Assembly: GCA_036266995.1 (NCBI GenBank)
Contig: DATAWX010000017.1
Location: 62,001-126,000 of the forward strand
DNA length: 64,000 nt
Reading direction: 5' to 3'
Source of the DNA: GCA-003244245 sp036266995
GTDB lineage: Bacteria > Actinomycetota > Actinomycetes > Mycobacteriales > Pseudonocardiaceae
Program-made: the position numbers and the translations under genes
The notes under the pieces: model-generated
Seen by the model: the letters and a program-made list of their open reading frames with translations, nothing else
What the model was told of the DNA's origin: nothing
The model's database searches: none
Shown here: in pieces, positions 36,112 to 43,202 of the stretch
How the letters are laid out: the number at the start of each line of letters is the position of its first letter
How positions within the stretch are numbered: position 1 is the first letter of the stretch

Positions 36112-37089
36112 TCATGCATGCACGTGGTCGGCCACCTCGGCCGCACTGTCGGGTCCGTAAGCTTCGCTGAACCGCTGCATGAATGTCCCGGGTTCGAACT
36201 CGTGCTCCTGGGTGCCGACCGATTCGATCACCAGGGTTGCCAACATGCAGCCAATCTGAGCCGCGCGCTCGTCCCCCACACCCCACTGGACGCCGGCGAG
36301 GAAGCCGGCTCGAAACGCGTCACCCACGCCGGTGGGATCGGCCTTGGCCAGCTCTTGGGGCGGTGTCACCGAGATGACCGGTTCGCCCGGCCGTTGCACG
36401 GTGACGCCCTTGGCGCCCCGGGTCATCACTGAGACGCCCACCCGCGCCAGGACGTCATCCTCGGCCCAACCGGTCTTATGTTCGAGCAGGCCTCGCTCAT
36501 AGCTGTTGGTGAACAGGTAGGTCGCGCCGTCGACCAACTGCTTGATCTCCTCACCGCCGAGCCACGCGAGCTGCTGGGAGGGGTCCGCGGCGAACGGGTA
36601 ACCGTGCTCCCGGCACTCCTGGGTGTGCCGCTGCATGGCTGCCGGGTCGCTCGGCCCGATCACCACCAAACCGGTCCCGCCCAGGCGGTCCACGACCGGC
36701 TTGAGCTCGATATCGCGGGACTCGCTCATCGCGCCGGCGTAGAACGATGCGATCTGGTTCTGGTCGGAATCCGTGGTGCACAAGAACCGGGCGGTGTGCT
36801 TGGTCTGCGAGACGGCCACCGCGCTGATGTCCACCCCGTGCTCGGAGAGCCATTGGCCGTACTCAGCGAAGTCGGCGCCAACCGCGCCCACCAGCGCCGG
36901 CGCCAGCCCGAGGCAGCCCAGGTTGAACGCGATGTTGGCGGCCGCCCCGCCGCGATGAATCGCCAGGTCCTCCACCAGGAAGGACACCGACAGGTTGTCC
37001 AGCTGATCGGGCAGGATCTGCTCGACGAACCGGCCCGGGAAGACGGCCAGGTAGTCGGTGGCGATCGACCCGGTGACGATGATGCCCAC
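36112..37089 (-). CDS. adoK: Adenosine kinase (PfkB family)
   Basis: 325 aa from GTG 37089, which has a GGGAGG site six bases upstream. It matches the actinobacterial AdoK group: VTGSIATDYLAVFPGRF, SFLVEDLAIHRGGAAANIAFNLG, FAADPSQQLAWLGGEEI, and the PfkB catalytic signature DPTGVGDAFRAGF. It phosphorylates adenosine to AMP. Lying between metK and ahcY, it removes the adenosine released by SAH hydrolysis and pulls that reversible reaction forward. Confidence 0.93.
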   Translation of the reverse strand: MGIIVTGSIATDYLAVFPGRFVEQILPDQLDNLSVSFLVEDLAIHRGGAAANIAFNLGCLGLAPALVGAVGADFAEYGQWLSEHGVDISAVAVSQTKHTARFLCTTDSDQNQIASFYAGAMSESRDIELKPVVDRLGGTGLVVIGPSDPAAMQRHTQECREHGYPFAADPSQQLAWLGGEEIKQLVDGATYLFTNSYERGLLEHKTGWAEDDVLARVGVSVMTRGAKGVTVQRPGEPVISVTPPQELAKADPTGVGDAFRAGFLAGVQWGVGDERAAQIGCMLATLVIESVGTQEHEFEPGTFMQRFSEAYGPDSAAEVADHVHA

Positions 37090-37112
37090 GTTAGCCTCCC
37101 TTGGACCGCCCA

Positions 37113-38351
37113 TTAGACCGCTACCGGTTGCGCGTTCGCCGGCAACCCGGCCGACTCGCGCAGTTCCGCTGCCTTGTCGGTCCGCTCCCAGGTGAAGTCG
37201 GGATCGTCGCGTCCGAAGTGCCCGTAGGCGGCGGTCTTAGTGTAGATCGGCCGGTGCAACCCCAGGTAGCTGCGGAAGGCCGCCGGGCGCAGGTCGAAGT
37301 GCGCACCCACCAGCTTCTCGATGGTCGTGCGCGGCACCTGCTCGGTGCCGAAGGTCTCCACGAACACCGACAGTGGCCGGGCGACGCCGATCGCGTAGGC
37401 CACCTGCACCTCTACCCGGTCCGCCAGGCCGGCAGCCACGACGTTCTTGGCCACGTAGCGGGCTGCATACGCCGCGGAGCGGTCCACCTTGGACGGGTCC
37501 TTGCCGGAGAACGCACCGCCACCGTGCCGGGAGAACCCCCCGTAGGTGTCCACGATGATCTTGCGGCCGGTCAGCCCGGCATCGCCGACCGGACCGCCGA
37601 TCACGAACCGCCCGGTCGGGTTGACGAACAGGTTGCGCGCCAGCTCAGCCTCGCTGTAGAAGTCGGCGGGCAGCACCGCGCGCACCACGTGCTCCCACAG
37701 GTCCGCTCGGATCTGCTCTGCGGTGGCATTTTCGGCGTGCTGGGTGGAGATCAGCACCTTCTCCACCCCGATCGGAACGTGATCCCGGTAACGCACGGTG
37801 ACCTGGGTTTTGCCATCGGGCCGCAGATAGGGCAGCGTGCCGTCCTTGCGCACCGTCGACAACCGCTTGGACAGCCGGTGCGCCAGCGCGATCGGCATCG
37901 GCATCAGCTCGGGAGTCTCGTTCGTGGCGTACCCGAACATCATCCCCTGATCCCCCGCACCGGCACTGTCCAGATCATCCTCGGAGAGCTTCCCGCGCCG
38001 TTCAGCCGCCATATCGACACCTTGGGCGATGTCCGGGGACTGTTTGTCCAACGCGGTCAGCACCGCGCAGCAGTGCCCGTCGAAGCCGAAGCTGCCGTTG
38101 TCATAGCCGATCCGGCAGATGGTGTCGCGCACGATCTGGGTGTAATCCAGCGTTCCGGGCGTGGTGATCTCTCCCGCCAGCACCACCATCCCGGTGGTGA
38201 TCAGCGTCTCGCAGGCCACCCGCGAGTTCGGGTCCATCGTCAGCGCTGCGTCAAGCACAGCGTCGGAGATCTGATCCGCCATCTTGTCCGGGTGCCCCTC
38301 GGTCACCGACTCCGAGGTGAACAGGTACTCGATGCTCTCCTGTTGGGTCAT
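37113..38351 (-). CDS. metK: S-adenosylmethionine synthetase
   Basis: 412 aa. Makes SAM from methionine and ATP. Intact signatures: FTSESVTEGHPDKMADQISDAVLD at the start, GAGDQGMMFGYATNET, and the C-terminal GGGAFSGKDPSKVDRSAAYAARY. It begins 4 nt after the core metE stop and ends 23 nt before adoK, so it belongs to the methyl-cycle run. Nothing odd is seen in it. Confidence 0.98.
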   Translation of the reverse strand: MTQQESIEYLFTSESVTEGHPDKMADQISDAVLDAALTMDPNSRVACETLITTGMVVLAGEITTPGTLDYTQIVRDTICRIGYDNGSFGFDGHCCAVLTALDKQSPDIAQGVDMAAERRGKLSEDDLDSAGAGDQGMMFGYATNETPELMPMPIALAHRLSKRLSTVRKDGTLPYLRPDGKTQVTVRYRDHVPIGVEKVLISTQHAENATAEQIRADLWEHVVRAVLPADFYSEAELARNLFVNPTGRFVIGGPVGDAGLTGRKIIVDTYGGFSRHGGGAFSGKDPSKVDRSAAYAARYVAKNVVAAGLADRVEVQVAYAIGVARPLSVFVETFGTEQVPRTTIEKLVGAHFDLRPAAFRSYLGLHRPIYTKTAAYGHFGRDDPDFTWERTDKAAELRESAGLPANAQPVAV

Positions 38352-38355
38352 GAAA

Positions 38356-39426
38356 TCACGCTCCTTGCTCGACGATCGGTTCCAGGCCCGGCGGTTGTTG
38401 ACTCAGTGGTTCCTGACTCAACGCAGCGGGCAACGTACGGCGGACCGCGATGGTCCCTTCCACCATCGCCGCCAGCTTCGCTCTAGCGACATCAGCGGGA
38501 AGATGCCGCAACCCGCAGTCCGGGTTGATGATCAATTTCTCGGCCGGGAAAGTGTCCAGCGCCTTCCGGATGCGCGCAGCGATCACTTCCGCGGATTCGA
38601 TCTGCTCGGTCTTGACGTCCACCACGCCAAGCCCGAGCGCACGGTCCCAACCGAGCCGCTGGATCATGTGCAGGTCCTCGTAGCCTTTGCGGCCGAATTC
38701 GAGGATGAGCTGATCCACCTTCGCGTCGAGCACGGCAGGGAACAGAAAGTCGTAATGCCCTTCCCAGGAAGGTCGGGCGTATCGGTTGCCATAGCATACG
38801 TGCAAGCCCCATCTGACGTCGACGCCTTGGGTCACGATGTTGATCGCCTCGACCGCGACTCCCACGTCCTCGGGATAGCCGGCCAGGAACGGCTCGTCGA
38901 TCTGGAGCAGCTTCGCACCCGCCTCGGCCAGCGCCCGCGCCTCGGCGTTGAGCACCTGTGCCAGCGCCCGAACCAGATCGGCGGACTTGGCGTAGGCCTT
39001 GTTCCGTATCCGGTGCGACAGCGAGAACGGTCCGGTGAACGAGAACTTGACCGGGCGGTCGGTGTACTGACGGGTGAAGCGGTAGTCCTCGGCCAGACCC
39101 AGCGGCGCTGGGTCGGCCGGCAGCGGATCGACCACGACGGTGTCGTAGTAGTCGTAGTAGAACGACTTGACGGTGACCGGGATCTGCACACCCGGTATCC
39201 GGGCCAGGAAGTAGTCGATGTCGTTGTCCCGACGCAGCTCCCCGTCTGAGACGATGTCGATTCCGGCCGTTTCCTGGTCCTTCAGCGCGGCCTTGATCGC
39301 CATGTCGTGGATCTCGCCGAGATGGCTGCGGCTGATCCGGTTGCGGTAGTAGTCGGTCTTGAGCCGTTCGAGCCACTCGGGGACCGAGTACGACCCGACA
39401 ACAGTCGTGGGCAGCACGGGCAGCAT
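38356..39426 (-). CDS. Core MetE: short cobalamin-independent methionine synthase-like protein
   Basis: 356 aa, only the C-terminal catalytic barrel of MetE; the N-terminal folate-contacting half of the 750-aa enzyme is absent. All four zinc ligands can be matched: His209 and Cys211 in GLHVCYGN, Glu243 in LILEFG and Cys304 in NPDCGLR. TTVVGSYSVPEWL and QIDEPFLAG are further family motifs. It should make methionine from homocysteine. Characterised short MetE relatives often take the methyl group from a corrinoid protein rather than from methyl-THF, so the donor here is open; metF and metV in the same operon suggest methyl-THF as the ultimate source. Confidence 0.85.
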   Translation of the reverse strand: MLPVLPTTVVGSYSVPEWLERLKTDYYRNRISRSHLGEIHDMAIKAALKDQETAGIDIVSDGELRRDNDIDYFLARIPGVQIPVTVKSFYYDYYDTVVVDPLPADPAPLGLAEDYRFTRQYTDRPVKFSFTGPFSLSHRIRNKAYAKSADLVRALAQVLNAEARALAEAGAKLLQIDEPFLAGYPEDVGVAVEAINIVTQGVDVRWGLHVCYGNRYARPSWEGHYDFLFPAVLDAKVDQLILEFGRKGYEDLHMIQRLGWDRALGLGVVDVKTEQIESAEVIAARIRKALDTFPAEKLIINPDCGLRHLPADVARAKLAAMVEGTIAVRRTLPAALSQEPLSQQPPGLEPIVEQGA

Positions 39427-39427
39427 G

Positions 39428-40930
39428 TCAGTCCCTCACCTGCGCGGTCATGGTGATGATGTTGGTACCCGTGCGGTGGGCGAACCGCTGGTAGTCCACG
39501 TCGAAACCCTTCCGGCGGCCGATATGCGCCAGCAGCGGCCCGTTGACCCAGTTCACGATCGAGCCGTCGTACTTTCCGGGACCGCGGAAACCGGTGCGGT
39601 AAGCATGCACGTCGGTGACGAACAGGTCGTGGCAGATCAACCGGCCGTAGGGATGCAGCAGCGGGACGGTGTCGACAAAGCTGGCCACCGCGCCGTTGTT
39701 GACGTGCATCCGGATGGCGGCACCGGACTCCAGCAGCGGCCGCAACATCTCCCCGCTCACCGTCGGCGCGATCTGATAGAGGTCCAGGCCCGCCAGCGGC
39801 AGGTACCGCTCCTCCATCCGCAGCGCCTCCCAGGTACGCCGCCAGAAGTCCACCGCTGTCTCGACCGACGGGAAGTGCGCCGGCGCGGCCTCGGCGAGCA
39901 GGGCCGGGCCGAGCCGCAACAGCTTGCGGATCAGCTCCGGTACCAGATCGGGGTTGGCAGATACCAGCTGCCCGATCTCGGTGGCCGCGTCCCGCGTCAG
40001 ATAGGCCCTGGTCTGCACGATGTAGGTGCGCCCGCCGAGCTGCGCGACCTCGTCGGTCGGCAGATTGTCATAGACGTTGGAGATATACACCAGGAAGATC
40101 TTGTAGCGCAGGAAGCCCAGCGCGGTTCGGGGTTGGGTGGCGTCCAGTACGAAGGAGCTGACGTGGTGCGCGTGCTCGGCGACCGCGGTCCGGGCTAGTT
40201 CCAGCACATGCGGTGAGTAGTCGCACATGAGGTAGTGCAGCCGGCGGTAGTAGTCCTTGCCGTGCTCGCCGTCCAGCGCGACGAACTCGTCGAGCCAGGT
40301 CTTGGCCTGGCCGCCGTTGCCCACTCCGAGTTCGACGACGTACAGCTCCTCGGGTAAGGCGTTGCGGGCGGCCAGCGAGTCCCACAGCGCGAACAGGCTG
40401 GTGATAATCTCCCGGACCGCGTCGCGGTTGCGCGCGTCGCTCTCGCCGCCCGGCAGGGCCTGCTCGTAGCGGCGGCCGGTGGCCTGCTCCCACAGGTCCA
40501 GGGCCTTCCAGTACAACGCGTTGAACTCCCAGATCACGCTGGCGCTGGTGGGCAGCCATGGCTCGAGGTGGATCCGGGACGGGTTGACATCGCCGAAGCG
40601 GGCGCGGATGAGTTCGCCGGTGAGCTGTTTCAGTGGCACGTCACCGCTGCGGCGGACGTCGATCGCGACCTCCAGCTCGTCCTCGGTCACCACCGCCGCC
40701 AGCGGCACCGGCGCCAGCACTGACTCGTGACCATGGGCCGCCAGGATCGGCCGGATGTCCACGACGTCGCGGAAGTTGCTGCGGTACTGGACCCAGTCGC
40801 ACACCACCCGGACCCGGGACAGATCCACCGAATCTTCGGCGAGCGCGTCGATCACCGGGCCGAGCGCGGCGGTCACATCCACGGGTTTGTTGCCGCGGAG
40901 CCTGCCGGTCGGGCGGAAATCAACCAGCAC
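39428..40930 (-). CDS. MidA-like SAM-dependent methyltransferase, target unknown
   Basis: About 500 aa. A class I methyltransferase core occupies the middle: motif I VVELGVGNG at 198-206, the acidic motif II near CDYSPHVLELAR at 236-247 and VYISNVYDNLP at 281-291, which resembles the MidA/NDUFAF7 family. N-terminal 190 and C-terminal 200 residues are unlike common MTases. GTG 40930 has GAGGGGAG just upstream and overlaps the metF stop; ATG 40945 is the alternative. It ends one base before core metE. It is the only SAM-consuming enzyme inside the methyl-cycle operon and thus the probable client of the whole pathway. Confidence 0.8.
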   Translation of the reverse strand: MLVDFRPTGRLRGNKPVDVTAALGPVIDALAEDSVDLSRVRVVCDWVQYRSNFRDVVDIRPILAAHGHESVLAPVPLAAVVTEDELEVAIDVRRSGDVPLKQLTGELIRARFGDVNPSRIHLEPWLPTSASVIWEFNALYWKALDLWEQATGRRYEQALPGGESDARNRDAVREIITSLFALWDSLAARNALPEELYVVELGVGNGGQAKTWLDEFVALDGEHGKDYYRRLHYLMCDYSPHVLELARTAVAEHAHHVSSFVLDATQPRTALGFLRYKIFLVYISNVYDNLPTDEVAQLGGRTYIVQTRAYLTRDAATEIGQLVSANPDLVPELIRKLLRLGPALLAEAAPAHFPSVETAVDFWRRTWEALRMEERYLPLAGLDLYQIAPTVSGEMLRPLLESGAAIRMHVNNGAVASFVDTVPLLHPYGRLICHDLFVTDVHAYRTGFRGPGKYDGSIVNWVNGPLLAHIGRRKGFDVDYQRFAHRTGTNIITMTAQVRD

Positions 40931-41906
40931 GGCCACTCCCCTCATTCGCTGCCGCGCGGTCCGGGCGGGGGCCGACCCCGGCCCGCTCGAGGATCTCCGG
41001 GATGCCCCGCTCGTAGCCGAAGGCCATCACGTGCGCCCCGGCGACCCCGCGGATCTCGGTGAGGCGCTGGATGATCTCGACGCAGATCTGCATACCCTCG
41101 TCCGCGACCCGGTCCGCCGGTACGCCGCGCAACCGGCGGGTCATGGCGTCGGGCACGTGGATGCCGGGCACCTTGGTACTGATGTACTCCAGGGCGCGCA
41201 GCGACCGCACCGGGCCCACGCCCGCGATAACCCCACACGTGCGGTCGATGCCCAGATCGCGGACATCGGCCATGAACCGCTCGAAGATGTCGAGGTCGAA
41301 GACGAACTGGGTCTGCACGAACTCGGCTCCGGCCGCGACCTTCTTGGCCAGCCGGCGGGCCCGGAAGCTGATCGGGGGGGAGAACGGGTTCTCCACCGTG
41401 CCGATCAGCCAGTGCGGCGCGGGCTCGACCCGCCGCCCGGACAGCAGCCGCCCCTGGTCACGCATCGTCCTCGCGGTCCACACCAGCTGAACCCCGTCGA
41501 TGTCGAAGACCGCCTTGGCGTCCGGATGGTCGCCGAAGCGGGGGTGGTCGCCGGTGAGCAGCAGGATGTTGGGGATGCCCAGGGCCGCAGCCGAGATCAG
41601 ATCGGACTGCAGGGCGATTCGGTTGCGATCGCGGCAGGTCAGCTGCATCACCGGCTCGACGCCGGCGGACTTCGCCAGCAGGCTGCCCGCGAAGCTGGAC
41701 AGCCGGACGTGGGCACTCTGGTTGTCGGTGACGTTGGCCGCGTCGACCCAGCCTCTTAATAGGTCCGCCTTCTTGGCGATCGCGGCCGGGTCGGCGCCGC
41801 GGGGCGGGCCGATTTCGGCGGTCACCACGAACCGGCCGGAGGCCAGAGCGCGGCGCAGCCGTCCGCTGGCCGGGACGCGGCCGTTGCCTGCGGGGCCGGC
41901 GGTCAC
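40920..41906 (-). CDS. metF: Methylenetetrahydrofolate reductase, MetF
   Basis: 328 aa from GTG 41906, whose GTGA overlaps the metV-like stop. It reduces methylene-THF to methyl-THF. The catalytic Glu is present in VVTAEIGPPRG and the conserved Asp in LLLTGDHP; LTCRDRNRIALQSDL and FVQTQFVFD are also intact, in contrast to the degenerate barrel at 21403-23265. The sequence is of the actinobacterial/acetogen type that works with a MetV-like partner, which is encoded just upstream. Confidence 0.93.
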   Translation of the reverse strand: MTAGPAGNGRVPASGRLRRALASGRFVVTAEIGPPRGADPAAIAKKADLLRGWVDAANVTDNQSAHVRLSSFAGSLLAKSAGVEPVMQLTCRDRNRIALQSDLISAAALGIPNILLLTGDHPRFGDHPDAKAVFDIDGVQLVWTARTMRDQGRLLSGRRVEPAPHWLIGTVENPFSPPISFRARRLAKKVAAGAEFVQTQFVFDLDIFERFMADVRDLGIDRTCGVIAGVGPVRSLRALEYISTKVPGIHVPDAMTRRLRGVPADRVADEGMQICVEIIQRLTEIRGVAGAHVMAFGYERGIPEILERAGVGPRPDRAAANEGSGRAG

Positions 41907-42478
41907 GACGGCTGGCCCGGATCGTCGCGGTGGACGATCGGTAGCTGGCGCCGGCCGTCGCTGGAGGTCCACATCCCCTCGTCGCGGCCCTGCCAGTAGT
42001 TCACCCAGGAGCTGCGCCCCCACTGCCGGTGATCGATCGGGCGCTGCAGCAAGCTGAGATCCTCGGTTCTGCCCTCGGCTTCAGCACGTTCGAAAGCGAC
42101 CAACCACACGCACCGCACGTCCGGGTGCACCTCGCACATCCCGGTGGGCGACACCCCACCGCAGGGGCCGTTGCGCAGCTGCTTCGGGCAGGTCATCGGG
42201 CACGCGTAACCGGTAGCGGGCAGCGCGCACTGGCCACACATCCGGCAGCCGAAAGTGGCACCTTTGACCCGTTCCTCGGCCGCGGTGAACAGCCGGTTCG
42301 CCGTCGGATGCTGTTCCAGCCAGGCCGCTAACTTTCGGTACACTGGATTCGGTTCCAGCAGGTGGTGCAGCCGGTACAAGGTCCGCGCCCGCATTGACGG
42401 CGTGACCGGGGTGGGCCAGCCGGCGTGGCGCCGCTCGGGAGCGGCTCCGGCCCGATCGAGATGGTGTCGGGTCGGCAT
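41903..42478 (-). CDS. MetV-like cysteine-rich partner of methylenetetrahydrofolate reductase
   Basis: 191 aa from ATG 42478, which shares one base with the stop of the zinc-ribbon gene (TGATG). The middle holds eight cysteines in the MTHFR C-terminal/MetV pattern: GCRMCGQC, YACPMTCPKQLRNGPCGG, GMCEV and RCVW. In acetogens MetV joins MetF and carries iron-sulphur or zinc centres for electron input. Here a free-standing MetV-like protein coupled to metF suggests a reductase that may not use NAD(P)H directly. The first 28 residues are Arg/Pro-rich, so a start at 42394 is possible. Confidence 0.82.
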   Translation of the reverse strand: MPTRHHLDRAGAAPERRHAGWPTPVTPSMRARTLYRLHHLLEPNPVYRKLAAWLEQHPTANRLFTAAEERVKGATFGCRMCGQCALPATGYACPMTCPKQLRNGPCGGVSPTGMCEVHPDVRCVWLVAFERAEAEGRTEDLSLLQRPIDHRQWGRSSWVNYWQGRDEGMWTSSDGRRQLPIVHRDDPGQPS

Positions 42479-42654
42479 CAGGGACCCGCTGCGAGGCGGT
42501 TGAAGCCCGCCCCTCGCAACCGAGCGATCGTCGCGCGGAGGTGCTCGATCTCCCGGTGGAGCAGTTCTACGGCCTCTATCTCCGGCACCCGGACGGTGTT
42601 CGGGCTCGCGAGTAGGGGGCATCCGCAGTGTGGGCAGTTGAGGTCGTGCGCCAT
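42478..42654 (-). CDS. Small zinc-ribbon protein heading the methyl-cycle operon
   Basis: 58 aa. A CPHCGCPL motif near the N-terminus is half of a zinc ribbon or a rubredoxin-like knuckle, followed by a charged helix (EIEAVELLHREIEHLRATIARLRG) that should form a coiled coil. ATG 42654 has a GGAGG site five bases upstream. It is translationally coupled to metV and is the first gene of the run, so it may assist the reductase or regulate the operon. No homologue is recognised by eye. Confidence 0.7.
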   Translation of the reverse strand: MAHDLNCPHCGCPLLASPNTVRVPEIEAVELLHREIEHLRATIARLRGAGFNRLAAGP

Positions 42655-42760
42655 CTCACCCTCCTGACACTGCGGTGGCCTCTCAGACCACACCTATTAG
42701 TGAAGAGGGAGCCCTGGTACGGGACAACCGGGTCCAACCACGAAATCGCCAGCCATGCAT

Positions 42761-42777
42761 TTGTGGCCTGACCACAA
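42761..42777. promoter_or_regulatory. Candidate operator upstream of the methyl-cycle operon
   Basis: TTGTGG-CCTGA-CCACAA, 6-bp arms, in the 190-bp gap between the divergent zinc-ribbon gene and the YCII-like gene. It is about 110 bp from the first and 70 bp from the second start. The rest of the gap shows no clear structure. Confidence 0.35.
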
Positions 42778-42844
42778 GCGCGGCACGCGGCGTCGGCGGC
42801 TACGCTCCGGGCGTCGCCGTCAGACCAGCGCCTGAGGAGATGCG

Positions 42845-43141
42845 ATGACCTACTACCTCTACAAGCTCGTGCCTCCCCGGCCCACCTTCTCCGTCGACAT
42901 GACCGACGCCGAGTCCGCGATCATGGAAGACCACGTCGGCTACTGGACCAACCTGGCGGCTGACGGCACCGCCGTCGTCTTCGGGGCGGTCGCCGATCCC
43001 GCCGGCATCTGGGGACTCGCTGTGGTCGAAGCCGATTCTGAACACGACGTCCGTGCGCTCGGTGACACCGACCCAGCCATCACCTCTGAACTGGCCACCT
43101 ACCAGGTGCACCTGATGCCCGGCGCGATCGCCCGTCCGTAA
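42845..43141 (+). CDS. YCII-related small protein
   Basis: 98 aa with the ferredoxin-like YCII pattern: MTYYLYKLVPPRPTF, MEDHVGYWTNLAADGTAVVFGAVADP, GLAVVEADSEHDVRAL and a closing ITSELATYQVHLMPG. The HxxYW and Asp positions of the family are visible. Related proteins include small hydrolases and subunits of unknown role. It is followed within 60 nt by the damaged helicase gene and is divergent from the methyl-cycle operon. Confidence 0.78.
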   Translation: MTYYLYKLVPPRPTFSVDMTDAESAIMEDHVGYWTNLAADGTAVVFGAVADPAGIWGLAVVEADSEHDVRALGDTDPAITSELATYQVHLMPGAIARP

Positions 43142-43202
43142 TCCCACCGACCAGGTGGGCAGTAGCCTGCCGGGACGCGAGGTCGAGAAGGGTAGCGCAA
43201 GC

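Noticed and set aside
36185..36205. tRNA T-arm-like GGGTTCGAACTC
   Set aside because: Lies inside the adoK reading frame (EFEPG); no acceptor or anticodon arms fit around it.
37101..38486. Open frame of 461 codons opposite metK
   Set aside because: Composition typical of the complement of a GC-rich gene; metK on the other strand is unmistakable.
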